A stretch of DNA of 39,239 nucleotides from CAKXIK01 sp050947015 (GCA_050947015.1 JBMNVT010000020.1:1-39239); one strand, 5' to 3'; positions 8,941 to 17,097 are shown, numbered from the stretch's first letter. A program made the numbers and translations. Notes: generated by a model not told the origin, from the letters alone.

Positions 8941-9642
8941 TCAGTGTGAGTCCGCGGTGCTTTCTCTGTTATTTCTGCGGAAAAACCAGTAAGAGATCCC
9001 GATGGCGATGGCGCCGCCGGGAATAATCATAAAGCTGGTGGAGGAGGTCAGCGCCGGAACCAGCACAAACAGCACGCTCATAAAAGCCAGCGGAACGAGC
9101 GCAATTTTCATATTATGGCGGAAATATTTATACGCCATTGCTCCGAACAGAGCGGGAACCACATTGTCAAAGGCGGGCTGCAGCGCAGGGTCCTGCAGAA
9201 TCGGCTGCAGGGGAGCGAGCAAGGCCACGCCGATTGCCAGCACCAGAATGGTAACGAGCGACGAAGCTGCAATGGAAAGCGTGGAGATTATCTCGTTTTC
9301 GGCAGTTCCGGTTTTGGTCCCGGCAATGTCGCGCGCGTTGACGGCGCACGGGATCTTCATGTTGATCAGATTCCCGGTAATAAAGGCGAGGTAGCCGCCG
9401 CCCGCGCCGAGCATGGGGGTGTAAATCAGGTATTCCGCAACGCTGCTGACCATCCAGACCAGCCCGACGGAAAGAAATCCGCGCCCGAACGCGCTGAGAT
9501 CCGGCATTGCGCCGAGGCATACTCCCATCAGAAACGGCGCGCCGATGAGCAGGATCAGCGTAATGATACAGACAATTCGGCCCCAGGTGTGGGTATGTTC
9601 ATTATATTTCTTCAGATAAACGCTTTTCTCCGGTTCGTTCAT
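8941..9642 (-). CDS. Integral membrane protein, putative transporter subunit
   Basis: 233 residues; ATG at 9642-9640 with AAGGAAGG upstream. About six hydrophobic segments are visible: IITLILLIGAPFLMGVCLG, a GGYLAFITGNLINMKIP loop, SIAASSLVTILVLAIGVALL, ALVPLAFMSVLFVLVPAL and IIPGGAIAIGISYWFF among them. The conserved-looking GAGGGYLAFITGN loop between segments resembles substrate-channel loops, but I do not recognise a named transporter family with certainty. It is followed after 18 bp by the M20 hydrolase and preceded by a DUF5058-like protein 30 bp upstream. The two membrane proteins probably form one two-component carrier that supplies the hydrolase. Confidence 0.65.
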   Translation of the reverse strand: MNEPEKSVYLKKYNEHTHTWGRIVCIITLILLIGAPFLMGVCLGAMPDLSAFGRGFLSVGLVWMVSSVAEYLIYTPMLGAGGGYLAFITGNLINMKIPCAVNARDIAGTKTGTAENEIISTLSIAASSLVTILVLAIGVALLAPLQPILQDPALQPAFDNVVPALFGAMAYKYFRHNMKIALVPLAFMSVLFVLVPALTSSTSFMIIPGGAIAIGISYWFFRRNNRESTADSH

Positions 9643-9672
9643 AAAAACCTTCCTTTCTTCAAAAGCCTGCGG

Positions 9673-10425
9673 TCAGGCAACCAATTTGATGAAAACCGCA
9701 GCGGCCATAGCGATAATCATACTGCCGGCAATCGAAAAATTTTCGACCCATGCGGCCTTTTTCTTTTCGGAAAGCCAGAGAAAACCGGCCATTGCCAGTC
9801 CGGCCACAAGCACTACCGCGAGCGGTGTCCAGTCGCCCGTAAAGGTGAACAGGCCGTTGCCGGAAACAAGGCTGCCGATGTAGCTGCCGATGTAAGCGCA
9901 GACAAGGCCGATGAACATGGCAGTCATGGCAGAATCGCCAAAGCTCGGCCCGGAGGACTTTTTGCCCGGCGCCCGGAGACGGTTAAGATACCGTTTGTTG
10001 AAGAAGACGGAAAGCACCATGCCCCACATGATGCAAAAGCTCATCAGCAGCGCAATGGTGGTAAACGCGGTGGCCGTCATTTCGGAGGCGGAAAGGTGAG
10101 AAAGCCCAACCTGTTCGGCGGCGGCCTCGGCAACCTGTGTTTCGTAATGGAGCGCGCCGATTACGGAAAGCCGCAGCCAAGGCAGGGGCGTCCCAAGGCT
10201 GCCGGAAAGCGCGATGACCCCAAGCAGAATCCCGACGCTCGGCAGCAGGGCAAAGGTGGCGCTGGAGGTGATGGCGCGCTTCATTTTGGTGGTATCCATT
10301 CCGATCGATTTTCCGGCGCGGTAGGCACGGACCAAAAAGAATACGCAGACCACTGCCACAAACAAAATGATGCCGCCGCAGATCAGGTACATGGCAGGGC
10401 TGTTGAGTTGAGAAAGTATTGACAT
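9673..10425 (-). CDS. DUF5058-like integral membrane protein
   Basis: 250 residues; ATG at 10425-10423 with GAAAGGATG about 8 bp upstream. The N-terminus (MSILSQLNSPAMYLICGGII) has the NS.AMYL start followed by a transmembrane helix and a basic stretch (VRAYRAGKSIGM) that I associate with the DUF5058 family. About six more hydrophobic segments follow, with a hydrophilic GKKSSGPSFGDSAM loop near residue 155. The family has no proven biochemical role known to me. Pairing with a second membrane protein and an M20 hydrolase on one transcript suggests transport of the hydrolase substrate or product. It lies 65 bp downstream of the ROK regulator on the same strand, so it could be co-transcribed with it. 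Confidence 0.65.
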   Translation of the reverse strand: MSILSQLNSPAMYLICGGIILFVAVVCVFFLVRAYRAGKSIGMDTTKMKRAITSSATFALLPSVGILLGVIALSGSLGTPLPWLRLSVIGALHYETQVAEAAAEQVGLSHLSASEMTATAFTTIALLMSFCIMWGMVLSVFFNKRYLNRLRAPGKKSSGPSFGDSAMTAMFIGLVCAYIGSYIGSLVSGNGLFTFTGDWTPLAVVLVAGLAMAGFLWLSEKKKAAWVENFSIAGSMIIAMAAAVFIKLVA

Positions 10426-10490
10426 CCAATCATCCTTTCATCTGTTTGTTTTTGCTTATTGCAGCCGGAGAGTCTTGCCCGTTGCTCCGG

Positions 10491-11630
10491 TTACAGGGAC
10501 TGAATAAACTCTTGAATAAAATGCAGAGCTACACCAAGAAGAGTGGCGCGCCTGGGGTGACGGCACAGGCGAATGTATTCTGCGGAGCTTTCGAACGGAT
10601 TCAGTTCGGCGGCCAGCTTACGCAAGCTGGGCAGATACGGCGCCAGATACTGCGCCATGGTTCCTCCGATTACCACGCTGCAGTCCAGTATCATTCGAAT
10701 GCTGTTGACGCCGGCGGCAAGGTGCTGCAAATAATCCTGCCACAAGGCCTCATGTGTGGCATTGCGGTGTGCAAGACCGTCAAAAAAGTCTTCCAGTGAA
10801 ATACCGAGATCATCACTGACGCGCGCCGCGGAGCAATACGCTTCCAGACAGCCGCGCTTGCCGCACTTGCAGGCAAGGCCGCCCGGTTCCACACAGACAT
10901 GGCCGAACTCGCCGCTTCGGCCGTTGGCGCCGTTGTAGGGGGCGCCGCCCAGCAACAGCGCGCCGCCCACGCCGTTTTCCAGCGAGAGATAGGCGATGCT
11001 TTCCCTCGAATCCTGTGCAAACCATTCCGCGTAGCCTCCCGCGGTGGCATCATTGCAAACAAAGTGCGGATACGGCAGCGCCGACGTCAGCAGCGCGGTG
11101 CTGACGCTGTGCAGCTGCATGGTGGGCGCCAGAAGAATCTGATCCCCCTGTGCGTTGAAGATGCCGGGAATTGCAATGCCGACCCCCAACAGCTTTTGCC
11201 GGTTCAACTCGAGCTGATCCAGAAAAGATTCCAACCCGTCGGCAATCTGCAGGCCAAGCTCTTCAGGGCGCTGTGTTTTGTACAGAGGTCTTTTTTGATA
11301 GGCGATTTCCTCCATGCGAAGGTTTTCCGCCAGAAAACGAATGTGATTCTGTGTCAGAGAAACGCCGACGGCAAAACGCGCGTTTGCCGCTGCAGTCAGG
11401 CCGGTGGCGCGCCGGCCGCCGGTGGATTGCTGCAGCCCGCCGGGCTCCACCAGACCGGCCTCCAGCAGTTCGTTCAGGTTCTGGTGTACCGTTGGCAGAC
11501 TCAAAGAAAGATGCGACGCAATTTCCTGTTTGGAACGGGGAGCGGGCGAAGCGTACAAGTACTGATAAATGCTGTTGCGCGTCATCCGGCGGCGTTCGGT
11601 AATGGTTTCGGTAAGCTCTGCAATTGCCAT
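10491..11630 (-). CDS. ROK family transcriptional regulator (XylR/NagC type)
   Basis: 379 residues; ATG at 11630-11628. The N-terminal winged helix-turn-helix (about residues 18-70: SIYQYLYASPAPRSKQEIA, then SLPTVHQNLNELLEAGLV) is joined to a ROK sugar-binding domain. The GxGG segment ENGVGGALLLGG and the zinc signature with C-x-C and C-x4-C spacing (GHVCVEPGGLACKCGKRGC, then LEAY) are intact. ROK repressors bind a sugar or sugar phosphate and release DNA. The gene faces the xylulokinase gene across 212 bp holding two opposed promoters and a palindrome, so it most likely controls that sugar operon and possibly itself. The DUF5058/M20 genes downstream on the same strand may also be under its promoter. 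Confidence 0.85.
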   Translation of the reverse strand: MAIAELTETITERRRMTRNSIYQYLYASPAPRSKQEIASHLSLSLPTVHQNLNELLEAGLVEPGGLQQSTGGRRATGLTAAANARFAVGVSLTQNHIRFLAENLRMEEIAYQKRPLYKTQRPEELGLQIADGLESFLDQLELNRQKLLGVGIAIPGIFNAQGDQILLAPTMQLHSVSTALLTSALPYPHFVCNDATAGGYAEWFAQDSRESIAYLSLENGVGGALLLGGAPYNGANGRSGEFGHVCVEPGGLACKCGKRGCLEAYCSAARVSDDLGISLEDFFDGLAHRNATHEALWQDYLQHLAAGVNSIRMILDCSVVIGGTMAQYLAPYLPSLRKLAAELNPFESSAEYIRLCRHPRRATLLGVALHFIQEFIQSL

Positions 11631-11682
11631 AGCGATAGATCACGCCTTACTTTTGTAAAAATAATTTTCTGAAACTACATAA

Positions 11683-11711
11683 ATGATAGGCGAATTTCGA
11701 TGATTTGTCAA
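11683..11711 (-). promoter_or_regulatory. Sigma-A promoter of the ROK regulator
   Basis: On the minus strand TTGACA (11711-11706), a 17-bp spacer and TATCAT (11688-11683). The -35 is consensus and the -10 matches 5 of 6. It is placed about 50 bp upstream of the regulator start codon. Confidence 0.7.
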
Positions 11712-11747
11712 TCTGGAATCAATCATGCAATTTTCAGACGGATACAA

Positions 11748-11776
11748 TTGACTTTTTGCAAGAGTTAGGGTAAGAT
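11748..11776 (+). promoter_or_regulatory. Sigma-A promoter of the xylulokinase operon
   Basis: TTGACT (11748-11753), exactly 17 bp, then TAAGAT (11771-11776). It diverges from the regulator promoter, with their -35 boxes about 36 bp apart. The predicted start point near 11783 places the palindrome at 11786-11810 directly in the early transcribed region. Confidence 0.65.
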
Positions 11777-11785
11777 AAAAAATAA

Positions 11786-11810
11786 CTTAAATAAATATAT
11801 TTTATTAAAG
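11786..11810. promoter_or_regulatory. 25-bp imperfect palindrome, candidate ROK operator
   Basis: Arms CTTAAATAAA and TTTATTAAAG pair at 9 of 10 positions around a TATAT centre. It lies just downstream of the xylulokinase -10 box, where a bound repressor would block transcription. ROK/XylR repressors are known to use AT-rich palindromes of this length. Assignment to the neighbouring ROK protein is inference. Confidence 0.5.
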
Positions 11811-11848
11811 TGGTTTTTGATAAATAACGGGCGTATGGAGGGATGAAG

Positions 11849-13378
11849 GTGCTGTTGATCGGCGTTGACCTTGGTACATCGGCAGTTAAGCTGCTGCTGA
11901 TGGAGGAAAACGGGTCCATTTGCAAAATTGTCAGCAGAGAATATCCGCTGGAATTTCCGCACCCGGGTTGGAGTCAGCAGAATCCGGAAGATTGGTGGAA
12001 AGCCGTCTGCGACGGGATTCCGGAGTTGCTCAAGGGATTCGACGCCACGCAGGTTCGCGGAATCGGCGTCGGCGGGCAGATGCACGGCCTTGTGGTGCTC
12101 GACGAAAACGACCGGGTGATTCGTCCGGCAATTCTGTGGAACGACGGGCGCGCGCAGAAGCAGGTGGAAATGCTTAACAGGGAAATCGGCAGGGAAACGC
12201 TCAGCCGCTGCACCGCAAACATTGCGTTTGCAGGCTTTACTGCGCCAAAGCTGCTTTGGATGAAGGAAAACGAACCCGCGCTTTTTGCAAAAATCCGTAA
12301 GATCATGCTACCGAAGGATTATATCAATTATCAGCTGACCGGCGTTTTTTCAACCGATTATTCCGACGCCTCCGGCATGCTGCTGCTCGATGTGGAGCAC
12401 CGGTGCTGGAGCGGGAAGATGCTTGAAATCTGCGGTGTTTCCGAACAACAGCTGCCGCGTCTGTTTGAAAGCGCCGAACCGGTTGGAACCATACGGAAAC
12501 CGGTCGCCCGCGCGCTGGGGCTTCCGGAAGACGTGGTGATCTGCGCCGGGGCAGGGGACAACGCTGCCGCCGCGGTCGGCTGCGGCGCCGTCGGAAACGG
12601 AAAATGCAATATCAGCCTCGGCACCTCCGGAACGGTTTTCATCACAAGCGACCGGTTCGGCGTGGACTTGGCCAATGCGCTGCACTCCTTTGCGCACGCC
12701 GACGGCGGCTATCATCTGATGGGATGCATTTTGAGTGCCGCAAGCTGCAGCAGATGGTGGATGGAGGAGATTCTGAAGACCGGGAATTTTGCGGGCGAGG
12801 AGGCACAGATAGCTCCGGAGAGACTTGGAGAAAACGACGTTTATTTTCTGCCGTATCTGATGGGAGAACGCAGCCCGCATAATGACCCGGCAGCGCGCGG
12901 TGCATTTGTGGGTATGCGGATGGACACCGGGCGCGCCGATTTGACGCAGGCAGTGCTGGAAGGCGTGGCGTTCGCCATTCGGGACTGTGTGGAGATTGCG
13001 CGAAGTCAGGGAATCGTGCTGCAGACAAGCACCCTTTGCGGCGGCGGGGCGAAAAGCAGGCTTTGGCGCACCATTCTGACCAATGTGCTGGGGATCACCC
13101 TGCAGCTGCCGCAGACGGAACAGGGGCCGGGTTATGGCGCCGCAATGCTGGCCGCCGTGGCATGCGGCGCGTTTACGGACGTCAGGACCTGCGCAGCTGC
13201 TCTGGTGCAGATTCGTGAGGAGATTGTGCCGGAACCGCAGCTGGTGGAAAAATATATGGAACGCTATGAGCGGTGGCGCCGGATTTACCCGGCACTGATG
13301 CCGCTGACACGCTTGCCCGGCAAAGCGGAAACCCCACAGGGAATGAACGCAATACAGATCAGGCTGAAAGGATGCTGA
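11849..13378 (+). CDS. xylB: Xylulokinase-type FGGY carbohydrate kinase
   Basis: About 509 residues. GGAGGG at 11837-11842 touches an ATG at 11843, leaving no spacer, so the GTG at 11849 (6-bp spacer) is the more likely start and gives the usual MLLIGVDLGTSAVKLLL N-terminus. The ATG is the alternative. FGGY kinase features: phosphate loop DLGTS, the xylulokinase-type GWSQQNPEDWW, GGQMHGLVVLD and LWNDGRA, the catalytic Asp in GAGDN (D237), NISLGTSGTVF, and the C-terminal GGGAKS adenosine motif. The GQMHG and LWNDGR signatures favour D-xylulose over glycerol or gluconate. The product would be a ketose 5-phosphate. First gene of an operon with the isomerase (5-bp gap) and probably controlled by the divergent ROK protein. 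Confidence 0.85.
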   Translation: MLLIGVDLGTSAVKLLLMEENGSICKIVSREYPLEFPHPGWSQQNPEDWWKAVCDGIPELLKGFDATQVRGIGVGGQMHGLVVLDENDRVIRPAILWNDGRAQKQVEMLNREIGRETLSRCTANIAFAGFTAPKLLWMKENEPALFAKIRKIMLPKDYINYQLTGVFSTDYSDASGMLLLDVEHRCWSGKMLEICGVSEQQLPRLFESAEPVGTIRKPVARALGLPEDVVICAGAGDNAAAAVGCGAVGNGKCNISLGTSGTVFITSDRFGVDLANALHSFAHADGGYHLMGCILSAASCSRWWMEEILKTGNFAGEEAQIAPERLGENDVYFLPYLMGERSPHNDPAARGAFVGMRMDTGRADLTQAVLEGVAFAIRDCVEIARSQGIVLQTSTLCGGGAKSRLWRTILTNVLGITLQLPQTEQGPGYGAAMLAAVACGAFTDVRTCAAALVQIREEIVPEPQLVEKYMERYERWRRIYPALMPLTRLPGKAETPQGMNAIQIRLKGC

Positions 13379-13383
13379 ATCAT

Positions 13384-14874
13384 ATGAAATCAAGCAATAT
13401 TCCGGAAGTAATGCTGGGGCTTATCGCCGTCAGCCGTGACTGTTTTCCGGTTTCTCTTTCGGAAAAACGCCGTGCCGCCGTTGCCGCAGAGTGCTCCAAA
13501 CGAAATCTGCCGGTCAGGGAGATCCGGACGACAGTCGAAAATGAGGCCGATATGATCGCGGCAGTGGAAGAGGCCAGAACGACCGGCTGCAGCGCACTTG
13601 CTGTTTTTCTCGGCAATTTTGGCCCCGAAACGCCGGAAACGCTGATTGTACGGCACTTTGACGGCCCGTGTATGTTTGTGGCCGCCGCCGAAGGGGACGG
13701 AGACCTGATCGATGGGCGCGGCGATGCGTTCTGCGGCATGCTCAACTGCAGCTACAATCTTGGTTTGCGCCGTCTGCGCGCACATATTCCGGAATATCCG
13801 GTGGGAACAGCGAGTGAGATTGCCGAAAAGATAGCCGAATTTATCCCCGTTGCCTGCGCAGTCCTTGGCCTGCGCAGCCTGAAGATTATCACCTTCGGTC
13901 CCCGCCCGCAGGACTTTTTTGCCTGCAACGCACCGATCCGCGGCCTTTATGAGCTGGGCGTCGAGGTGGAGGAAAACAGTGAACTGGATCTGCTCGTTGC
14001 TTATAAAGAGCACACAGGCGACAGCCGGATCCCTGCCGTCTGCGCCGATATGGCAAAGGAGATGGGTGAGGGCCGCTATTATCCGGATCTCTGCGAACGC
14101 ATGGCGCAGTTTGAACTGACGCTGATTGACTGGGCAGAGCAGCACAGGGGCAGCAAAAAATATGTTGCTTTTGCGGATAAATGCTGGCCGGCGTTCCCGT
14201 CGCAATTTGGGTTTGAGCCGTGTTATGTGAACAGCCGCCTGGTCAGCCGCGGAATTCCAGTGGCGTGTGAGGTGGATATTTACGGCGCGCTGAGTGAATA
14301 TATCGGCATGTGTGTCAGCGGTGACACCGTTACGCTGCTTGATATTAACAACAGTGTTCCGCAATCTCTTTTTGACGAGGAGATTGCCGGAAAATTTGGT
14401 TACCGGCTGACCGATACGTTTATGGGATTTCATTGCGGCAACACGCCGAGCTGCAAAATGTGCGGCGACCGTGCGGTGCGGTATCAGCTGATTCAGCACC
14501 GGCTGTTGGAACCGCAGGGAAGCACCCCCGATTTTACCCGCGGCACGCTGGAAGGCGACATTGCCCCCGGCAACATTACGTTTTATCGTCTGCAGTGCGA
14601 CAGCGAAGGGGAGCTTCGCGCCTATATTGCGCAGGGAGAGGTGCTTCCGGTAAAAACGTGCAGTTTCGGTGGGATCGGTGTTTTTGCGATTCCGGAGATG
14701 GGGCGTTTTTACCGTCATGTATTAATCGAAAAGCGCTATCCGCATCACGGCGCAGTAGCTTTTTCGCATTGCGGCAGGGCGCTCTTTGATGTGTTCCGTT
14801 TTCTTGGAATCGGCGACATTGCTTATAATCAACCGAAAACACAGCCCTATCCGACAGAAAATCCATTTGTGTAA
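13384..14874 (+). CDS. L-fucose/L-arabinose isomerase family protein
   Basis: About 496 residues from ATG 13384; GAAAGG lies about 12 bp upstream. An in-frame ATG at 13372 is possible but has no usable ribosome site. The fold-level pattern is that of fucose/arabinose isomerases. Catalytic candidates are E296 in CEVDIYGALSEY, D320 in LLDINN, and H454/H455 in PHHGAVAFSH. The Glu-Asp distance of 24 residues equals that of E. coli FucI (E337/D361). The protein is about 95 residues shorter than FucI and near AraA in size, so it belongs to a side branch. It follows the xylulokinase gene after 5 bp and is presumably translated from the same mRNA. Together they would turn an aldose into a phosphorylated ketose. 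The exact aldose cannot be read from sequence. Confidence 0.75.
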   Translation: MKSSNIPEVMLGLIAVSRDCFPVSLSEKRRAAVAAECSKRNLPVREIRTTVENEADMIAAVEEARTTGCSALAVFLGNFGPETPETLIVRHFDGPCMFVAAAEGDGDLIDGRGDAFCGMLNCSYNLGLRRLRAHIPEYPVGTASEIAEKIAEFIPVACAVLGLRSLKIITFGPRPQDFFACNAPIRGLYELGVEVEENSELDLLVAYKEHTGDSRIPAVCADMAKEMGEGRYYPDLCERMAQFELTLIDWAEQHRGSKKYVAFADKCWPAFPSQFGFEPCYVNSRLVSRGIPVACEVDIYGALSEYIGMCVSGDTVTLLDINNSVPQSLFDEEIAGKFGYRLTDTFMGFHCGNTPSCKMCGDRAVRYQLIQHRLLEPQGSTPDFTRGTLEGDIAPGNITFYRLQCDSEGELRAYIAQGEVLPVKTCSFGGIGVFAIPEMGRFYRHVLIEKRYPHHGAVAFSHCGRALFDVFRFLGIGDIAYNQPKTQPYPTENPFV

Positions 14875-14893
14875 CTGCGAACGCGAAAAAGGG

Positions 14894-14922
14894 TTGAAAT
14901 TTCTTTCGTTTTGTATTACGAT
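14894..14922 (+). promoter_or_regulatory. Candidate sigma-A promoter of the transaldolase gene
   Basis: TTGAAA (14894-14899), 17 bp, TACGAT (14917-14922). It starts 20 bp after the isomerase stop and gives the transaldolase its own leader of about 125 nt, so the gene can be expressed apart from the kinase-isomerase pair. Confidence 0.5.
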
Positions 14923-14949
14923 TGTTTTAGGAAAAATGATTGAGAGATG

Positions 14950-14984
14950 AGCGAAGCGCGTTTTTTCTGAGGGCGCGCTTTGCT
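14950..14984 (+). other. Hairpin in the transaldolase leader
   Basis: AGCGAAGCGCG (14950-14960) pairs with CGCGCTTTGCT (14974-14984), an 11-bp stem with one G-U pair. The loop carries TTTTTT. As the T-run is in the loop, this is not an ordinary terminator. It could be an mRNA-stabilising or regulatory structure, or a weak terminator read in the other direction. Confidence 0.35.
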
Positions 14985-15055
14985 GTGCCCTCATGTTATT
15001 GTGCGAAGAATTGTTGTTTTGCTCATCCCCACTTGCTTTGAAGGGAGCGCTTTGC

Positions 15056-15715
15056 ATGAAATTTTTCATCGACACTGCCAATGTGGAGGAAATCCGCAGG
15101 GCAAACGACATGGGGATTATTGCGGGGGTGACGACAAACCCGAGCCTGATCGCCAAAGAAGGCAGGGATTACGCTGAAACTCTGCGGGAGATTGCCGCAA
15201 TTGTGGACGGGCCAATTTCCGGAGAGGTGAAGGCGACCACCGAAAAAGCGGAGGATATGGTTCGCGAGGGAGAGGAAATCTTTTCACTGGATCCCAAACA
15301 TATGGTTGTGAAAATCCCGATGACCACGGAGGGGCTTAAGGCGATCCGCCTGCTTTCCGCCAAGGGAATTCCGACCAACTGCACGCTGATTTTCAGCGCG
15401 AATCAGGCGCTGCTTGCCGCTTGCGCGGGCGCCGCTTATGTCAGCCCGTTTCTCGGCAGACTGGATGATATTGGCCAGACCGGTGTCGAGCTTGTACGGA
15501 CCATCGCGCGGATTTTTGCCAATTACCCCGACATCTCCACACAAATTATCGCTGCCAGCGTGCGCAACCCAGTTCATGTGACAGACTGCGCGCTGGCCGG
15601 AGCGGATATCGCAACTGTTCCGTACAAGGTGCTGGAACAAATGACAAAGCATCCGCTGACCCAGAGCGGCATCGAAAAATTCAAGGCGGATTACTGCGCG
15701 GTATTCGGTGAGTAG
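15056..15715 (+). CDS. fsa: Fructose-6-phosphate aldolase/transaldolase (TalC/FSA family)
   Basis: 219 residues; ATG 15056 with AAGGGAG 9 bp upstream. This is the short transaldolase branch: MKFFIDTANVEEIRRA and GVTTNPSLIAKEG at the N-terminus, Schiff-base Lys K86 in HMVVKIPMT (K85 in E. coli FSA), NCTLIFSANQALLAA, YVSPFLGRLDD and ATVPYKVLEQM. The full family length is present. The enzyme moves or splits a dihydroxyacetone unit between sugar phosphates in the cytoplasm. Next to a pentulose kinase it would link the kinase product to glycolytic intermediates. True transaldolase versus F6P aldolase activity depends on single active-site residues and cannot be settled by eye. Confidence 0.88.
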   Translation: MKFFIDTANVEEIRRANDMGIIAGVTTNPSLIAKEGRDYAETLREIAAIVDGPISGEVKATTEKAEDMVREGEEIFSLDPKHMVVKIPMTTEGLKAIRLLSAKGIPTNCTLIFSANQALLAACAGAAYVSPFLGRLDDIGQTGVELVRTIARIFANYPDISTQIIAASVRNPVHVTDCALAGADIATVPYKVLEQMTKHPLTQSGIEKFKADYCAVFGE

Positions 15716-15781
15716 GCGGCGCCTGCGGCCGATGCAAAAAGAGCCGGCAGCCAATTTAACAGGAAAACAGCATAAAATTAC

Positions 15782-15825
15782 AAAACGCGTTTCGTACGGG
15801 AAAAGACCCTGCGAAACGCGTTTTT
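15782..15825. terminator. Bidirectional terminator between transaldolase and LacI genes
   Basis: AAAACGCGTTTCG (15782-15794) and CGAAACGCGTTTT (15812-15824) form a 13-bp stem, extended by GGG/CCC inside the arms, with A and T runs at the two ends. It lies between convergent genes and can stop transcription from both sides. Confidence 0.85.
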
Positions 15826-15846
15826 GTATTCTTCTGTGTGATATCG

Positions 15847-16872
15847 TCAAATTTCTGTCGAGGGACCTTCCTTGATGCGCGAATTCAGATAGATCAGCTC
15901 AAAGTCGGCCGAAGGGTTTTCAATACGGTACAGCAGCTGCCGGGCAAGACGTTTGCCCAGCAGGGATGTCTGCACGTCCACCGTTGTCAAAAAATCGGAC
16001 GAGCCGTTATAATTCGAACAACCATCAAAACCGCTGAGCGCAAGCTCCTGCGGAACACGGATCCCTTTTTCCTTGCTGTGCTGCAGCACAAAATATGCCA
16101 CATCGTCGCTGGCACAGACAAAGCCCTGCGGATACTTTTTTAAATGATCGAGGAACCGCGCAATCTGCTGGTAATAGTCGTGAACATTGAAGCTTTCGGT
16201 CATGCAAAATTCCGGTCTGGGTGAGATTCCGCGGTCGGCCAGAGCGGCCAGAAAACCTTCGTAGCGGTCATGATTTGTCCGCGCATAATCGATATCGCCG
16301 ATAAAACCGAGCTGCGTACGGCCGCGGTCAAGCATCAGGCCGGTGATGCGGCGGATATTCTCGTAGCCTTCCAACAGCAGAACGTCTCCATTGAGATCAT
16401 AGGTGGAAATAGATGTTACGGTGTCCAGATATACCTTTGGAATTTCCAGCTGGTCAATCAGTCGCAGAAGGTGTGCGTCGTACACATTCAGAATAATCGC
16501 ACCCTGAATGGTTCCGTTGGTCAGTGCAGCCGGCAGCTGATACTCGCTTTCTACAGAGGAGGGAACATAGGTGTACAGCAGGTTGATGTCCGACTTGGAA
16601 AGCTCCTTTGCAATCCGGTGGATAATACTGGTCCAAAACACGCTGGATTCCGGACGGGAAACAATCACGCTTACGTTTTTTTCGTCGGCGGAGGAAAGGG
16701 CCGCCGTTTTTTGCAGTGGCCGCCGGGCATACCCCAGCCGGGAGGCCAGCTCAAGCACCTGAGCTTTGACGGCTTCGGAAACGCCCGTCTGGTCGTTCAG
16801 CGCTTTCCAGACAGTAATCCGCGACACGCCCAGAGAATCGGCGATGTCCTGCATGGTTGTTTTTTTGCTCAT
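15847..16872 (-). CDS. LacI family transcriptional regulator
   Basis: 341 residues from ATG 16872-16870, with AAAGGA about 10 bp upstream. The open frame extends further upstream to 17097, but the LacI DNA-binding domain starts exactly here (MSKKTTMQDIADSLGVSRIT, then VWKALNDQTGVSE), so the longer version is rejected. The hinge region (about residues 48-60, LASRLGYARRPLQ) precedes a periplasmic-binding-protein-like effector domain with VSVIVSRPESSVFW and a C-terminal dimer core (ALSGFDGCSNYN). It most likely binds a sugar and controls the importer/GH130/GH38 operon that starts 0.7 kb away on the opposite strand. The two transcripts diverge from 16.9-17.6 kb. Activator or repressor function is not visible. 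Confidence 0.88.
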   Translation of the reverse strand: MSKKTTMQDIADSLGVSRITVWKALNDQTGVSEAVKAQVLELASRLGYARRPLQKTAALSSADEKNVSVIVSRPESSVFWTSIIHRIAKELSKSDINLLYTYVPSSVESEYQLPAALTNGTIQGAIILNVYDAHLLRLIDQLEIPKVYLDTVTSISTYDLNGDVLLLEGYENIRRITGLMLDRGRTQLGFIGDIDYARTNHDRYEGFLAALADRGISPRPEFCMTESFNVHDYYQQIARFLDHLKKYPQGFVCASDDVAYFVLQHSKEKGIRVPQELALSGFDGCSNYNGSSDFLTTVDVQTSLLGKRLARQLLYRIENPSADFELIYLNSRIKEGPSTEI

Positions 16873-17038
16873 AAAAGTATCATTCCTTTTTGTCGGGCTT
16901 CCGGCTGCAGTTGGGTGAGCCTGCCTGAGTTCCCGAAATGAAGAAAGGTCAAAGGACAATTGAAGCCTGTCGCCTTCACCCGGTCCGGGGATTACAAAAG
17001 CGGAAAAGCAAGTGACAGCGCATATTTTCACATTGTTC

Positions 17039-17067
17039 AGTATACACTTTTTTTTGTTTGTGCGCAA
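17039..17067 (-). promoter_or_regulatory. Promoter of the LacI gene, overlapped by a TTTGTGC motif
   Basis: On the minus strand TTGCGC (17067-17062), 17 bp, TATACT (17044-17039). The -10 matches 5 of 6 and the -35 is weaker. The plus-strand sequence TTTGTGCGCAA overlaps the -35 and carries the same TTTGTGC core found upstream of the importer operon and the second GH130 gene, which would fit autoregulation. The leader would be about 160 nt. Confidence 0.5.
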
Positions 17068-17097
17068 TATCTTCCGAAAAGCATCTGCCCCAAACAA

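Noticed and set aside
7474..8949. Long plus-strand open frame of 491 codons opposite the M20 hydrolase
   Set aside because: It mirrors the M20 gene in antisense, is rich in improbable Gln/Arg/His runs, has no ribosome site, and the M20 motifs on the other strand are clear.
9115..10422. Plus-strand frame of 435 codons opposite the two membrane proteins
   Set aside because: Composition (Gly/His/Arg-rich, low complexity) is typical of the antisense of GC-rich hydrophobic genes; no known motif.
16873..17097. 75-residue N-terminal extension of the LacI regulator
   Set aside because: LacI-family proteins start at the helix-turn-helix; the extension covers the gene's own promoter.
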